From the NCBI RefSeq assembly GCF_000422465.1, contig NZ_KE383843.1, positions 608,271-672,270 on the forward strand: 64,000 nucleotides of DNA, given 5' to 3'. A model generated the notes under the pieces. It searched no databases, was not told the DNA's origin, and was given only the letters and a program-made list of their open reading frames with translations. The DNA is from Paenibacillus harenae DSM 16969 (GTDB taxonomy: Bacteria > Bacillota > Bacilli > Paenibacillales > Paenibacillaceae). The position numbers were made by a program, and so were the translations under genes. This document shows positions 25,075 to 33,447 of this stretch, piece after piece; position 1 is the stretch's first letter; each line of letters begins with the position of its first letter.

Positions 25075-26295
25075 CTAACCTTCCTGCTTCAGCTTATATA
25101 CGAATTGTCCGATCCGATCGAGCGCCTCGGTCAAATTCGTGACGGAGGTCGCATAGGAGCAGCGCAGATGTCCTTCTCCCCCGAGACCGAACACATCGCC
25201 CGGCACGGCCGCAACGTTCGCTTCGTCGAGCAGCCGCTGCGCGAAACGCTCGCTTGACAGGCCCGTTGATACGACGGACGGAAAGGCATAGAATGCTCCT
25301 TGCGGTTCGTGGCAGGTCAGCCCGATATCGCAGAGCCCTTTGACGACGAGGCGGCGCCGCTGGTTATATGCCTCCACCATCCGGTCCTTCTCTTCCAATC
25401 CGTGCTGGAGCGCTTCAAGCGCGGCATACTGTGCCATAATAGGGGCGCACATGACGGTGTACTGATGAATCTTGAGCATCGCCGCGATAAGATCGGAATG
25501 TCCGCAAGCGTAGCCCATTCGCCAGCCGGTCATAGCGAACGCTTTGGAGAAGCCGCTGACGAGGATCGTGCGATCCTTCATTCCAGGCATAGCCGCGAAG
25601 CTGACATGCCTCGTGCCGTACGTGAGCTCGGCATAAATTTCATCGGATATGACGATCAGATCGTTCTCCTCGACGACCTTGGCAATCGGCAGCCAGTCCT
25701 CGTAAGTCATGATGCCGCCCGTCGGATTACTCGGATAACACAAGATAAGTACTTTGGAACGAGGCGTAATGGCTGCTTGAAGCGAATCAGCCTTCAGCTT
25801 GAAGCCGTCCCTCGCATAAGTCTCGATGCCTACAGGCTTGCCGCCGCTGAGGGCGGTGATCGGCGAATAGGAAATATAGCAGGGCTCCGGAATCATGATC
25901 TCGTCGCCCGGCGCGATTAACGCGCGCAGCGCGAGGTCGATCGCTTCGCTGCCGCCTACCGTAACGACAATTTCATCGGCCGGATTATATTCGACCGCGA
26001 ATTGATCGTTCAAATATTGGCCGATCGCCCCGCGCAGCTCCGGCATTCCGGCATTGGAGGTGTACTGCGTCTTTCCCGTTTCAAGCGAGTAGACGGCCGC
26101 TTCCCGCACATGCCACGGCGTCACAAAATCAGGCTCGCCGACACCTAGTGTGATGACGTCCTTGCGCGAGCTGACCAAATCAAAAAACCGACGGATTCCC
26201 GACGGTTTAATGCCCCGGACAAGCGGGGACAAATAATCGGCCATCGACTGACGCTGCCCGGATGCGAAGGATTCCTTCTGTTCGTCTTTAATCAT
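25075..26295 (-). CDS. Class I/II aminotransferase (aspartate/aromatic type)
   Basis: 406-residue PLP-dependent aminotransferase. The lysine lies in VSGFSKAFAMTGWRMGYACG near residue 255, with LCYPSNPTGG and VISDEIYAELTYG upstream. This pattern fits PatA/AspB-type enzymes that act on amino acids such as aspartate, alanine or N-acetyl-diaminopimelate; the exact substrate is not clear. AAAGGTG precedes the ATG. It lies 17 nt behind an Lrp/AsnC regulator gene in the same orientation, which may control it. Confidence 0.86.
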   Translation of the reverse strand: MIKDEQKESFASGQRQSMADYLSPLVRGIKPSGIRRFFDLVSSRKDVITLGVGEPDFVTPWHVREAAVYSLETGKTQYTSNAGMPELRGAIGQYLNDQFAVEYNPADEIVVTVGGSEAIDLALRALIAPGDEIMIPEPCYISYSPITALSGGKPVGIETYARDGFKLKADSLQAAITPRSKVLILCYPSNPTGGIMTYEDWLPIAKVVEENDLIVISDEIYAELTYGTRHVSFAAMPGMKDRTILVSGFSKAFAMTGWRMGYACGHSDLIAAMLKIHQYTVMCAPIMAQYAALEALQHGLEEKDRMVEAYNQRRRLVVKGLCDIGLTCHEPQGAFYAFPSVVSTGLSSERFAQRLLDEANVAAVPGDVFGLGGEGHLRCSYATSVTNLTEALDRIGQFVYKLKQEG

Positions 26296-26311
26296 TTGCC
26301 ATCACCTTTTT

Positions 26312-26803
26312 TTACGGCGAAACCATCAAGCGATGGTCACCTTCATGCTCCTCGAAGATAATGCCGTCTTGTTTGTATTTTTTCAGGATAAAAAAAGTTT
26401 TTGTCGATAAGACCGCGTCGATCGGGGACAGCTTATTCGATACGAAGGAAGCGACCTCCTTCAAATTCTTGCCTTCCACCTCGACCAGCAGATCGTATGC
26501 GCCGGACATCAAGTAAACCGATTTCACTTCCGGATATAAATAAATGCGCTCCGCGATTCCTTCGAATCCGCGCCCGCGCTCAGGTGTGATTTGTACCTCG
26601 ATAAGCGCCGTCACCTTCTCGTCGTCGACCTTGCTCCAGTTCACGACCGTGGCGTATTTCACAATGATATGGTCCTTCTCAAGATCCGTGATCGCCTGTT
26701 TCACGTCTTCAGCCGGCACGTCAAGCATCGTTGCAATCAGCTCGGCATCCCTTCGCGCGTCTTCCTTCAGCAGTTCCAGCACCTTCAACTGTAATTCGTT
26801 CAT
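26312..26803 (-). CDS. Lrp/AsnC family transcriptional regulator
   Basis: 163-residue feast/famine regulator. Residues 1-60 form a winged helix-turn-helix (LKVLELLKEDARRDAELIA, then DVKQAITDLEKDHII), and residues 70-150 form the RAM ligand-binding domain with VYLMSGAYDLLVEVEG. Such proteins sense amino acids and tune amino-acid metabolism genes. The ATG at 26803 has GGAAGGAG upstream at good distance. It directly precedes the aminotransferase gene, the probable target. Confidence 0.86.
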   Translation of the reverse strand: MNELQLKVLELLKEDARRDAELIATMLDVPAEDVKQAITDLEKDHIIVKYATVVNWSKVDDEKVTALIEVQITPERGRGFEGIAERIYLYPEVKSVYLMSGAYDLLVEVEGKNLKEVASFVSNKLSPIDAVLSTKTFFILKKYKQDGIIFEEHEGDHRLMVSP

Positions 26804-26874
26804 TGTATAACTCCTTCCAGTACGCCTCGCGATTATAAAGCATATTTTACAACTTTTTCGATGAACCTGCAAAG

Positions 26875-26921
26875 AAAAAAACGAAGGGTCCGTGCCGGGT
26901 ATGAGGGGTTATTCCTTTCGC
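26875..26921 (-). terminator. Terminator of germination operon
   Basis: Minus-strand CGAAAGG pairs with CCCTTCG (one mismatch), followed by seven T residues, shortly after the gerC-type stop at 26931. Confidence 0.5.
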
Positions 26922-26930
26922 TTCTGATTA

Positions 26931-28109
26931 TTACTTATTTTCGCCGCTTAATTCAAATTTACCTGAATGCCGAAGATTATACGTCACCTTAACCTTCAAT
27001 TGATCCTCGCGGGGAAGCCAATTGCCCTTTGCATCCAGCAGCCTCCACTTCGCCAGATGGTAACGGTACAGATGGTGGCCGAGCTCGTACAAATCCAGCT
27101 CATTCTCCAGTCCTTTCTTGTAGGTACTCTCGATTTCCTGCTTTACCTGCGCCGCGATAATCCCTTCGATCTCCCCCATCTTCATGTTTCCCGCAAGTTC
27201 CGTCACATCCCCCTCCAGCCTCACTGTCATTGCAAACTGAGGCTGACCCTCTTTAAAGGTTGCTTTCAGCTTCTTGGAAGCGCTTCGTATCGCAACTGTC
27301 GCTTTGCCGTTTACGCTTTCCGCTCTCAGCATGAAATTATCAAAATGAGGATCAACCCAGCGCAGCCCTTTAACAAGGCCCTCCGGCATATATTTCTTGT
27401 ATTCCAGTTCCTTGAATACGAAGATACCGGATATCGTTTGCGTTTTGAGAGGCTTGCTCCCGTGCTTCCAAATTGCCTCGCTTACTTCCAATACGGGCAA
27501 TGTCGTCGTCATGGCCGGTTCCTTCAAGGATTGGACAGCCAGCTGCATTTCACGCGGTCGAATAAAGCTGTACTGCTCTTCATGAGGAAGCGGCGTGTAG
27601 GCAATGCTGTTAAGCGGCGATTGGTCAAAGAAAGAATCTGTTGTAAACACCTCCTCGATCGGGCCCTTCGTACCGAATACCCACACGGTGTACCGCGATG
27701 TGCGCTGCCGGTTCATACCGTCCAGGATTTCATTCATTTTGCTGGTTGCCCTTTCCTGGATCACGAGCGTTTTTAAATGCTCGATATTCATTTGGGCTTG
27801 ACCCCCGCGGGTTAAATTTTGCATGGCGAGCATCACCGTATCTCCTTTCCCTGTGCCGATCCATACCGGGCTCGGGTCTGGCTGAGGCGAATCGGTTTTG
27901 GCTACCTTGCTAAATTTAATCATTTGCGCATAGATAATGAAGCTGCCCTCCCGGTAGTCGACGCCGATCGCGGATACGTAGCTGACATCCTGCAGGTCGA
28001 CCTCGTCCCAGCAGCCCTGCAGCAAGCAGGAAGCAGAAAGGATTGCAAGCAGGAAGCCTCCTTGGCGAAGAAGGCGAAATCGCAATCGCTTCTTCAGTAC
28101 CCGAATCAT
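26931..28109 (-). CDS. Spore germination lipoprotein, Ger(x)C family
   Basis: 392-residue germinant-receptor C subunit. The lipobox LLQGC lies at the end of a hydrophobic signal (residues 15-35), so the mature protein is anchored by its cysteine to the outer face of the spore inner membrane. VDLQDVSYVSAIGVDY after it is characteristic of GerAC proteins. The ATG at 28109 overlaps the GerA stop as ATGA and follows a GAGGGGG site. Third gene of a gerB-gerA-gerC operon. The germinant recognised cannot be predicted. Confidence 0.9.
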   Translation of the reverse strand: MIRVLKKRLRFRLLRQGGFLLAILSASCLLQGCWDEVDLQDVSYVSAIGVDYREGSFIIYAQMIKFSKVAKTDSPQPDPSPVWIGTGKGDTVMLAMQNLTRGGQAQMNIEHLKTLVIQERATSKMNEILDGMNRQRTSRYTVWVFGTKGPIEEVFTTDSFFDQSPLNSIAYTPLPHEEQYSFIRPREMQLAVQSLKEPAMTTTLPVLEVSEAIWKHGSKPLKTQTISGIFVFKELEYKKYMPEGLVKGLRWVDPHFDNFMLRAESVNGKATVAIRSASKKLKATFKEGQPQFAMTVRLEGDVTELAGNMKMGEIEGIIAAQVKQEIESTYKKGLENELDLYELGHHLYRYHLAKWRLLDAKGNWLPREDQLKVKVTYNLRHSGKFELSGENK

Positions 28110-29569
28110 GTCCGCCCCCTCTTGCGAAGCACCCACGGTTTCTGCAGAATGGCCGATACTAGCTGCTTGAAGCGAACGGGCGCAATCGGCTCCAGATAGG
28201 AAGTCCCGAATGATTCCAGGCTGGCCATATAGATAAGAACGGCAAAGGTGCCCGCAAAAAAACCGAATACGCCCAGCACCGAGGAAGCGAGCAAAATGCC
28301 GTACCGGAGGATGGTCACGGAGCCGATTAGCGATTGGTTGACCAGCGTGAAGGTGGATACGGCCGTGACGGCAGAAACGACAAGCATCGTAGGCGAGGTT
28401 AGGCCGGCGCGAATCGCCGCATCTCCGACGATTAGTCCGCCGACAACCGAGACCGTTTGTCCAACCGGCCTTGGCAGCCTCACTCCCGCTTCGCGGAACA
28501 CCTCGAACAGCGTCAGCATCATAAACAACTCGATTGTCGCCGACATCGGCAGCCCGATTCGCGATATCGTAACCGTTGCGAGCAGCGTGAACGGAATCTG
28601 ATCCGTATTAAAGGCAGACAAAGCAATCCAAAAGCCTGGCAGACATAAGGAGAGAACTAATCCAACAAAGCGGAGAAGCCTCTCCAGCGATACAAAATAA
28701 TAGGGCAAATGCGAATCCTCAGGTGATTTAATAAGAAGCATTAAATTACCCGGGGCGATCAGCGCCGCGGGCGATCCGTCCACCAGCACGGCAATTCTCC
28801 CTCTCATAAGCGATTGAACGACATAATCCGGGCGGCCGATGTACTCTAGCAATGGAAACAGCGAATAGGGCTGGTCGGACAGCAGCTCCTCCAGTTCCCC
28901 TGCACCGTTCAGCGAGGGAATTTGAATATCTTCCAGCCTTTTTCTCGCTTCTTCGACAAGCTCCGGCTTGGCTTGACCCGCCATGTAGAGAAGCGCGATT
29001 TCCGTTTGCGTTTCGGTTCCGATCTTGCGGTATTCCACGTGCAGATGAGGGGTACGAAGCCGTTTGCGCACCAAAGCCATATTAACGGAAAGCTGCTCAA
29101 CAAAGCCGTCGCGCGGACCTTTGAGCGACACCTCCATCGTTGATTCCTCCGGCGTTCTGGCAGGCTGATTCGAAATATTGTATTCGTAGAACCCGGACCG
29201 GCCGGAAAATGCCAGCACCACGCTGCCGGCAAACAATCGAGCGTAAAGATGACGGTTATCCGGGCCATTCTTAATGCGGATCATGCCGTCCAGCTTGATT
29301 TCCCGTCCTTCCGGCAAATCGCCGGCTTCCTCTTCCCAACGCTCTAACTGAGGCAGCAGGCCGAGGTGAAACTGCTGGTAGTCGATCATTCCGTCGCAAT
29401 GGAAGAGATGAACCTCCAGCTGTTTGCTTTTGCCGGCATGCAAGGTATATACAATCACGTCTCTGCACTCGCTCAAGCTTTCCTTAAACTGATCAATCGT
29501 TATTTCATCGTCCTGCTCATGGTCGCGGATAAGTTCATGCTCCAATTCATTCCGGTTGCCGCGAGTCAT
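28106..29569 (-). CDS. Spore germination protein, GerA family
   Basis: 487-residue A subunit of a germinant receptor. A soluble N-terminal half (residues 1-285) is followed by several membrane spans. Family features visible are VQSLMRGRIAVLVDGSPAAL near residue 280, PYYFVSLERLLRF, the helix-breaking PTMLVVSAVTA segment, and a final short cytoplasmic tail. A subunits form the ligand-gated ion-channel part of the receptor complex in the spore inner membrane. It overlaps the gerB-type gene upstream (ATGA) and the gerC-type gene downstream. Confidence 0.91.
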   Translation of the reverse strand: MTRGNRNELEHELIRDHEQDDEITIDQFKESLSECRDVIVYTLHAGKSKQLEVHLFHCDGMIDYQQFHLGLLPQLERWEEEAGDLPEGREIKLDGMIRIKNGPDNRHLYARLFAGSVVLAFSGRSGFYEYNISNQPARTPEESTMEVSLKGPRDGFVEQLSVNMALVRKRLRTPHLHVEYRKIGTETQTEIALLYMAGQAKPELVEEARKRLEDIQIPSLNGAGELEELLSDQPYSLFPLLEYIGRPDYVVQSLMRGRIAVLVDGSPAALIAPGNLMLLIKSPEDSHLPYYFVSLERLLRFVGLVLSLCLPGFWIALSAFNTDQIPFTLLATVTISRIGLPMSATIELFMMLTLFEVFREAGVRLPRPVGQTVSVVGGLIVGDAAIRAGLTSPTMLVVSAVTAVSTFTLVNQSLIGSVTILRYGILLASSVLGVFGFFAGTFAVLIYMASLESFGTSYLEPIAPVRFKQLVSAILQKPWVLRKRGRT

Positions 29570-30687
29570 TTCATCACATCCTCCTCAGAGCTGTTCTTAA
29601 GCAGCGGATCATTGCCATTTCTCTTCTGAAAGCTTATTCCCCACACGAGAATGACCAGCCCTATTGAAAAATAACCGATATATTGATATTTCCATCTCAA
29701 AACCTCATAGTAAATGAGCATATTATGTATGCCGTAATAAGCGGGGGCAGCCATCGCGGCAGCCAAAAGGGATGGAAATATCCACCTTCTTCTCAGCCGC
29801 CCGAACGGACTAAATTCCGTAATAATATGCAGCGCAAGCGAAAGGCGAATAAGAGATCCCGACAGCCATTGAAAGATGGCAAGGAAATCCACGTGCTCAA
29901 AATACCTTCCGATCGATACCAGCCTCCACTGCGCAAATGCAGGATACTGCATCTTCTCCGCTTCAATCGGCCCAAACTCCGATATCGCGCCGATGAGCGG
30001 TCCAATCGTAATGAGCGTAAGGAACAGCGCCACAAGGATAAGATGCCAGCGTTTGAAATCCCCCTTCAAATGATGCTGTATAAACAGCAGGGTAAACATT
30101 TCGCTGAATGCGGTCATGGAAATGATGGAAGCTTTGATGACCTGCGGCATGCCGTTCTCGAGCATCGGGAGCAAGTAAAGATAATCCTTATGCGGCATAT
30201 TCGTCGTCATCACGAAATCGCCAAGGAAAACAACGAGCGGAAGAAGCAGGCAGCTCATATAGGCGATGGTGCGCATCCCCGAAACGGACGCGTATAGACA
30301 AAGTCCCAGAAAAACAATCGCAATTACAAATGGCGGCGTATTCGGCAAATAGGTTGTGGCCGTCCATGATGCGGTTACGATTAGCGTTTCTAATGCGATC
30401 GATAGCAAGAGAAGCAGGAAACAGCCGATAACGGTCCAGGCAATCACGGGATGCAGCCGCTGCTTCAGCCATTGGTCGATGGGCTTCCGTTCCAGTTTTC
30501 GAATGACACCGTAAAGAGGAAACGCCAGCCATGGCAGCATAATGAGAATGGCAACCAAGACGCTTATCCAGGCATCCCGATACGCTATATTCAGCAGCAG
30601 CGGAATGGAAAGGACATGGTTCACAAGCCCGACTGATAGGATCACAATAGCGATAGCCGGAAATATACCAAATGATTTTATACGCAT
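29566..30687 (-). CDS. Spore germination permease, GerB family
   Basis: 373-residue B subunit of a germinant receptor, an amino-acid-permease-like membrane protein with about ten spans. Characteristic segments are SIPLLLNIAYRDAWISVLVA near residue 30, and a DHLFL-like LIFGRY equivalent is replaced here by VSIGRYFEHVDFLAIFQW around residue 260. It binds the amino-acid or sugar germinant. It is the first gene of the operon, while most receptors are ordered A-B-C. Confidence 0.88.
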   Translation of the reverse strand: MRIKSFGIFPAIAIVILSVGLVNHVLSIPLLLNIAYRDAWISVLVAILIMLPWLAFPLYGVIRKLERKPIDQWLKQRLHPVIAWTVIGCFLLLLLSIALETLIVTASWTATTYLPNTPPFVIAIVFLGLCLYASVSGMRTIAYMSCLLLPLVVFLGDFVMTTNMPHKDYLYLLPMLENGMPQVIKASIISMTAFSEMFTLLFIQHHLKGDFKRWHLILVALFLTLITIGPLIGAISEFGPIEAEKMQYPAFAQWRLVSIGRYFEHVDFLAIFQWLSGSLIRLSLALHIITEFSPFGRLRRRWIFPSLLAAAMAAPAYYGIHNMLIYYEVLRWKYQYIGYFSIGLVILVWGISFQKRNGNDPLLKNSSEEDVMK

Positions 30688-30779
30688 TTGTCAATCACTT
30701 CCTTATCACGTAATGTTTCCCGAAGTAAGCTTCAAGATGCATTGGCATACCTTAATTTTGCTATTCGATATCTCAAATA

Positions 30780-30832
30780 AAAAAAAGACTGACTCCAAGC
30801 TGCAGGATCAGCTGAGAGCGCAGTCTTTAGAA
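30780..30832 (-). terminator. Terminator after triple-repeat protein gene
   Basis: Minus-strand AAAGACTG and CAGTCTTT enclose an inner CAGCTG-rich stem and are followed by a run of T residues. It begins at the stop of the gene at 30833. Confidence 0.75.
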
Positions 30833-31498
30833 TTACGGAACATGCACCGTCTTCACATGGTCAAAGTGTAAAAATACAGCGTTGCCGCTCGCTGTCGCAA
30901 TCTCGATCATGCTTTGGTCGACGTTTTTCAAAACGCCGGTTTTGTTCGGGTTTTCGCCTAAATCCAGAACGACGAATTCACCGATTAATTTACGCAGCTG
31001 CTGATCGAACGTTCTCGCAAGCGTCAATGACGTAGGCTTTAGAGGAAATTGCTCCGGAGTTAACGTGTACGGAGTGACATTCGGGTTATAAGGAATAAGA
31101 TATTTTAAATGCTGGAGCGAGATGATCATCGTATGATAGACGGGAGAATAAAAGACAAAAAAATCGTTCATAACGGCTGTCAGATAACCGTGAATGGACT
31201 GATTTCCCGTAATGTAAATCTCGGAGAACATTCCTTTTGCGTTCATTAATATTTTGCGGTAGGAGATCGGATCGATATACGGTTCAAACGGCATTTCGGG
31301 GACATCGTATTTTTCCTGCTCCTTCAACGATAAGCGCAGCTGCTGCAGATGAATAAGAGGTACATATAAGAACCGGGTCCCGTTATGCAGCACTAGAATA
31401 TCTTGGCCAAACTCGATCAGCTTGCCTCGTATGAGCGACGCTTTTCCCGAAATCTCCAATTCAACCTGTTGATCCAGCAGCGGATGACGTTGTTTCAT
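30833..31498 (-). CDS. Unrecognised protein with three Sm/DUF2642-like repeats
   Basis: 221-residue soluble protein, no signal peptide or membrane span. Three similar units of 55-65 residues are visible, each with a G-x-L strand, a hydrophobic IVL or FVF strand and a closing HL or HV: RGKLIEFGQDILVLHNG..FLYVPLIHL, HGYLTAVMNDFFVF..MIISLQHL and TGVLKNVDQSMIEIA..VFLHFDHV. The pattern recalls DUF2642-type small beta barrels known in Bacillales, some of which are spore-associated; assignment is tentative. The ATG at 31498 has AGGAGG upstream. It lies between the germination operon and coat genes. Confidence 0.7.
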   Translation of the reverse strand: MKQRHPLLDQQVELEISGKASLIRGKLIEFGQDILVLHNGTRFLYVPLIHLQQLRLSLKEQEKYDVPEMPFEPYIDPISYRKILMNAKGMFSEIYITGNQSIHGYLTAVMNDFFVFYSPVYHTMIISLQHLKYLIPYNPNVTPYTLTPEQFPLKPTSLTLARTFDQQLRKLIGEFVVLDLGENPNKTGVLKNVDQSMIEIATASGNAVFLHFDHVKTVHVP

Positions 31499-31909
31499 AT
31501 TTTCGCCTCCTCTCATCCGTGGTAGATAGTAGAACTGGACAACGGTCAAGACCTTTGCCCGGCAATCCTGCAGCGTTATTTGCTCACGCGGCGAGCCATT
31601 ACCGCGGGTTTGGCAGCAGCTGTATTAGCGCGATTCTTTCCGCCGCAGCGGTTGCCTTGCGCATCCTTTATGTTAATTCAACGTCATGACTCTATCAGCA
31701 GCATAAAGAATGCTTTATGGCGGGCATCCCCCCTATACTTCATTAGGTTCAACTGTCATGGGAGACGATATGTAATATATTTGTATGTATCCCCAATACT
31801 AGGGGTACTAGATTAATATCTATTTATTGAAGATTAAGCAATCAACCCTTCACAAATAATAGAGTTCGCTCATAACTTGTAATATCTTCATACTAGGAGG
31901 GGCATAAAT
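31499..31909. other. Non-coding spacer before coat-like genes
   Basis: 411 nt between divergent genes. It is AT-rich near the plus-strand gene and holds a short CCCC-AATACTA-GGGG hairpin (31791-31805). CATA elements at 31871 and 31889 could belong to a sporulation sigma promoter, but no full match was found. A 78-codon frame in the spacer has no ribosome site. Confidence 0.4.
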
Positions 31910-32260
31910 TTGGCCAAAAACAAGAATGAGAAGGAAAAAGGTATTACGAGGAAGTACGGCAAGGGGAAAAACTGGACAGCTAGCCGGAACGGCGGCATCC
32001 TAATGGACAGCCGGCCTGGCGGCGATAACCTGACTGACGGCAACCGTACCGGCGGCAACCTGACTGGCGGTAGCAAGACATATGGCAATAAGACTGGTGG
32101 CAACCTGACTGGAGGGAACCGTACCGGCGGCAACCGCACAGGCGGTAACAAGACTGGCGGCGATATGACTGGCGGTAACCGTACAAGCGGTAATGTACCG
32201 GTTCAGCAGGAAGAGACCGATCCGTTTATTTCCGGCAGCGTATGGCAATTTACGCTCTAA
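31910..32260 (+). CDS. Thr-Gly-Asn pentapeptide-repeat protein, probable spore coat
   Basis: 116-residue protein starting at TTG, 9 nt after AGGAGG. A basic N-terminus (residues 1-35) leads into about a dozen tandem five-residue units of the form G-G-N-x-T with x = L, R or K (residues 37-92), then an acidic tail ending FISGSVWQFTL. Every unit offers one threonine at a fixed spacing and Lys/Arg alternate, much as the basic Ser repeats of CotG. The next gene encodes a CotH-type kinase, which in B. subtilis phosphorylates CotG and CotB. I infer it is a coat protein and CotH substrate; no family name is recognised. Confidence 0.75.
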   Translation: MAKNKNEKEKGITRKYGKGKNWTASRNGGILMDSRPGGDNLTDGNRTGGNLTGGSKTYGNKTGGNLTGGNRTGGNRTGGNKTGGDMTGGNRTSGNVPVQQEETDPFISGSVWQFTL

Positions 32261-32301
32261 ACAGTGACCATCTGGGCGCAAGCTGAATAAGGTAAATAAG
32301 A

Positions 32302-32336
32302 TCAAAAGCCTATCGTCTAACGGTAGGCTTTATCTT
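32302..32336 (+). terminator. Terminator between repeat protein and cotH
   Basis: AAAGCCTA and TAGGCTTT form an 8-bp stem around TCGTCTAACGG, followed by ATCTTTT. It would end most transcripts of the repeat gene, with leakage or a separate promoter serving cotH 20 nt on. Confidence 0.7.
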
Positions 32337-32356
32337 TTGCCTTGGGAGATGGTGAG

Positions 32357-33427
32357 ATGGCTTCAGAAACAATACCCGTCCGGACGATTGCCATTCCGGC
32401 ATCAGATCTTCAAGAAATTCAAAGGAATGCCTGGGGTCGGGCTTTCAAGCCCGCGGAGCTGGAGCTCGACGGTCAAATTTATAAGGCAGACTTTGGGCTT
32501 AGAGGCGGTCATACGCGCAATTATTCGAAGAAATCCTACGAGGTCAGGTTGCAAGACGGCAGAACGCTGCATTGGAATGCCGAATACGACGATCCATCCA
32601 TGATGCGGAACGCCCTCTCTTTCCATTTTTTCAATAAAATCGGAGTTCCTTCACCGGAGACTACCCATTTTTGGCTCGTTATAAATGGTGAGCCGCAGGG
32701 CGTATACTTAGAGATCGAAGCGGTTGACAAGCTTTTTTTCCAGAAAAGGCGCATCGGTTACCGTTCTCTCATCTATGCGGTGAACGACAGCGCGGACTTC
32801 AGCCTGACCGACCCCGTCTCGAAAGGCGCCAAGCCTTCGTTGTTTGACGGCTATGAGATGATGCAGGGGAAGAAAGGCACGAAGACCAGACTTGTTTCGT
32901 TCATTCAAAATCTCAATCGGCTGTCTGGAAGGAGACTTGGCTCTCATATCGCGCGAAGATTGGACGTCACGCAATATCTACTATGGCTGGCCGGTGCGGT
33001 GCTGACCGGAAATTATGACGGCTTCGATCAAAATTACGCGCTTTACGAGCATCGGATCACCGGGAAATACCGTATCATACCATGGGATTATGAAGGCACA
33101 TGGGGAAGAAACTGCTATGGAAAGCCATGCGGAAGCAATCTCGTTCGCTTGCAGGGATACAATAATCTTACGGCTAAGCTTTTTACCTATCCTTTTTGCC
33201 GGAGGAAGTACCGGAGCATCGTCAAGCGGCTGCTTCGGACGGCGTTCACGGCCGAGAAGCTCCAACCGGTGATCAACCGGATGCACCGGCGGCTGTCGCC
33301 GGCCATTCGAAGCGACTACACGCGAAAAGCCAGCTACGATACGTTCCTATCGGAGCCGGCTTTTATCCGCCATTATATTGAGGAGAGACGTCAAATCCTG
33401 CAGCAAGCGTTGCGGAAATGGGAATAG
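32357..33427 (+). CDS. cotH: CotH-family spore coat protein kinase
   Basis: 356-residue CotH kinase homologue. Family segments are FGLRGGHTRNYSKKSYEV near residue 50, NGEPQGVYLEIEAVDKLF near residue 115 and the active-site region NYDGFDQNYAL plus RIIPWDYEGTWG near residue 220-245. CotH is an atypical kinase that phosphorylates Ser/Thr of coat proteins and is needed for outer-coat assembly. The ATG at 32357 is 8 nt after a GGAG; an upstream TTG is less likely. It sits directly after the Thr-repeat gene, the plausible substrate. Confidence 0.88.
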   Translation: MASETIPVRTIAIPASDLQEIQRNAWGRAFKPAELELDGQIYKADFGLRGGHTRNYSKKSYEVRLQDGRTLHWNAEYDDPSMMRNALSFHFFNKIGVPSPETTHFWLVINGEPQGVYLEIEAVDKLFFQKRRIGYRSLIYAVNDSADFSLTDPVSKGAKPSLFDGYEMMQGKKGTKTRLVSFIQNLNRLSGRRLGSHIARRLDVTQYLLWLAGAVLTGNYDGFDQNYALYEHRITGKYRIIPWDYEGTWGRNCYGKPCGSNLVRLQGYNNLTAKLFTYPFCRRKYRSIVKRLLRTAFTAEKLQPVINRMHRRLSPAIRSDYTRKASYDTFLSEPAFIRHYIEERRQILQQALRKWE

Positions 33428-33447
33428 AGCAGCGGCTGCCGCTCCTT

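Noticed and set aside
31580..31816. 78-codon plus-strand frame in the spacer
   Set aside because: No ribosome site, no recognisable domain and atypical composition.
32037..32190. Regular short repeats resembling a CRISPR array
   Set aside because: Units are 15 bp, in frame and lack unique spacers; they encode the pentapeptide repeats of a protein.
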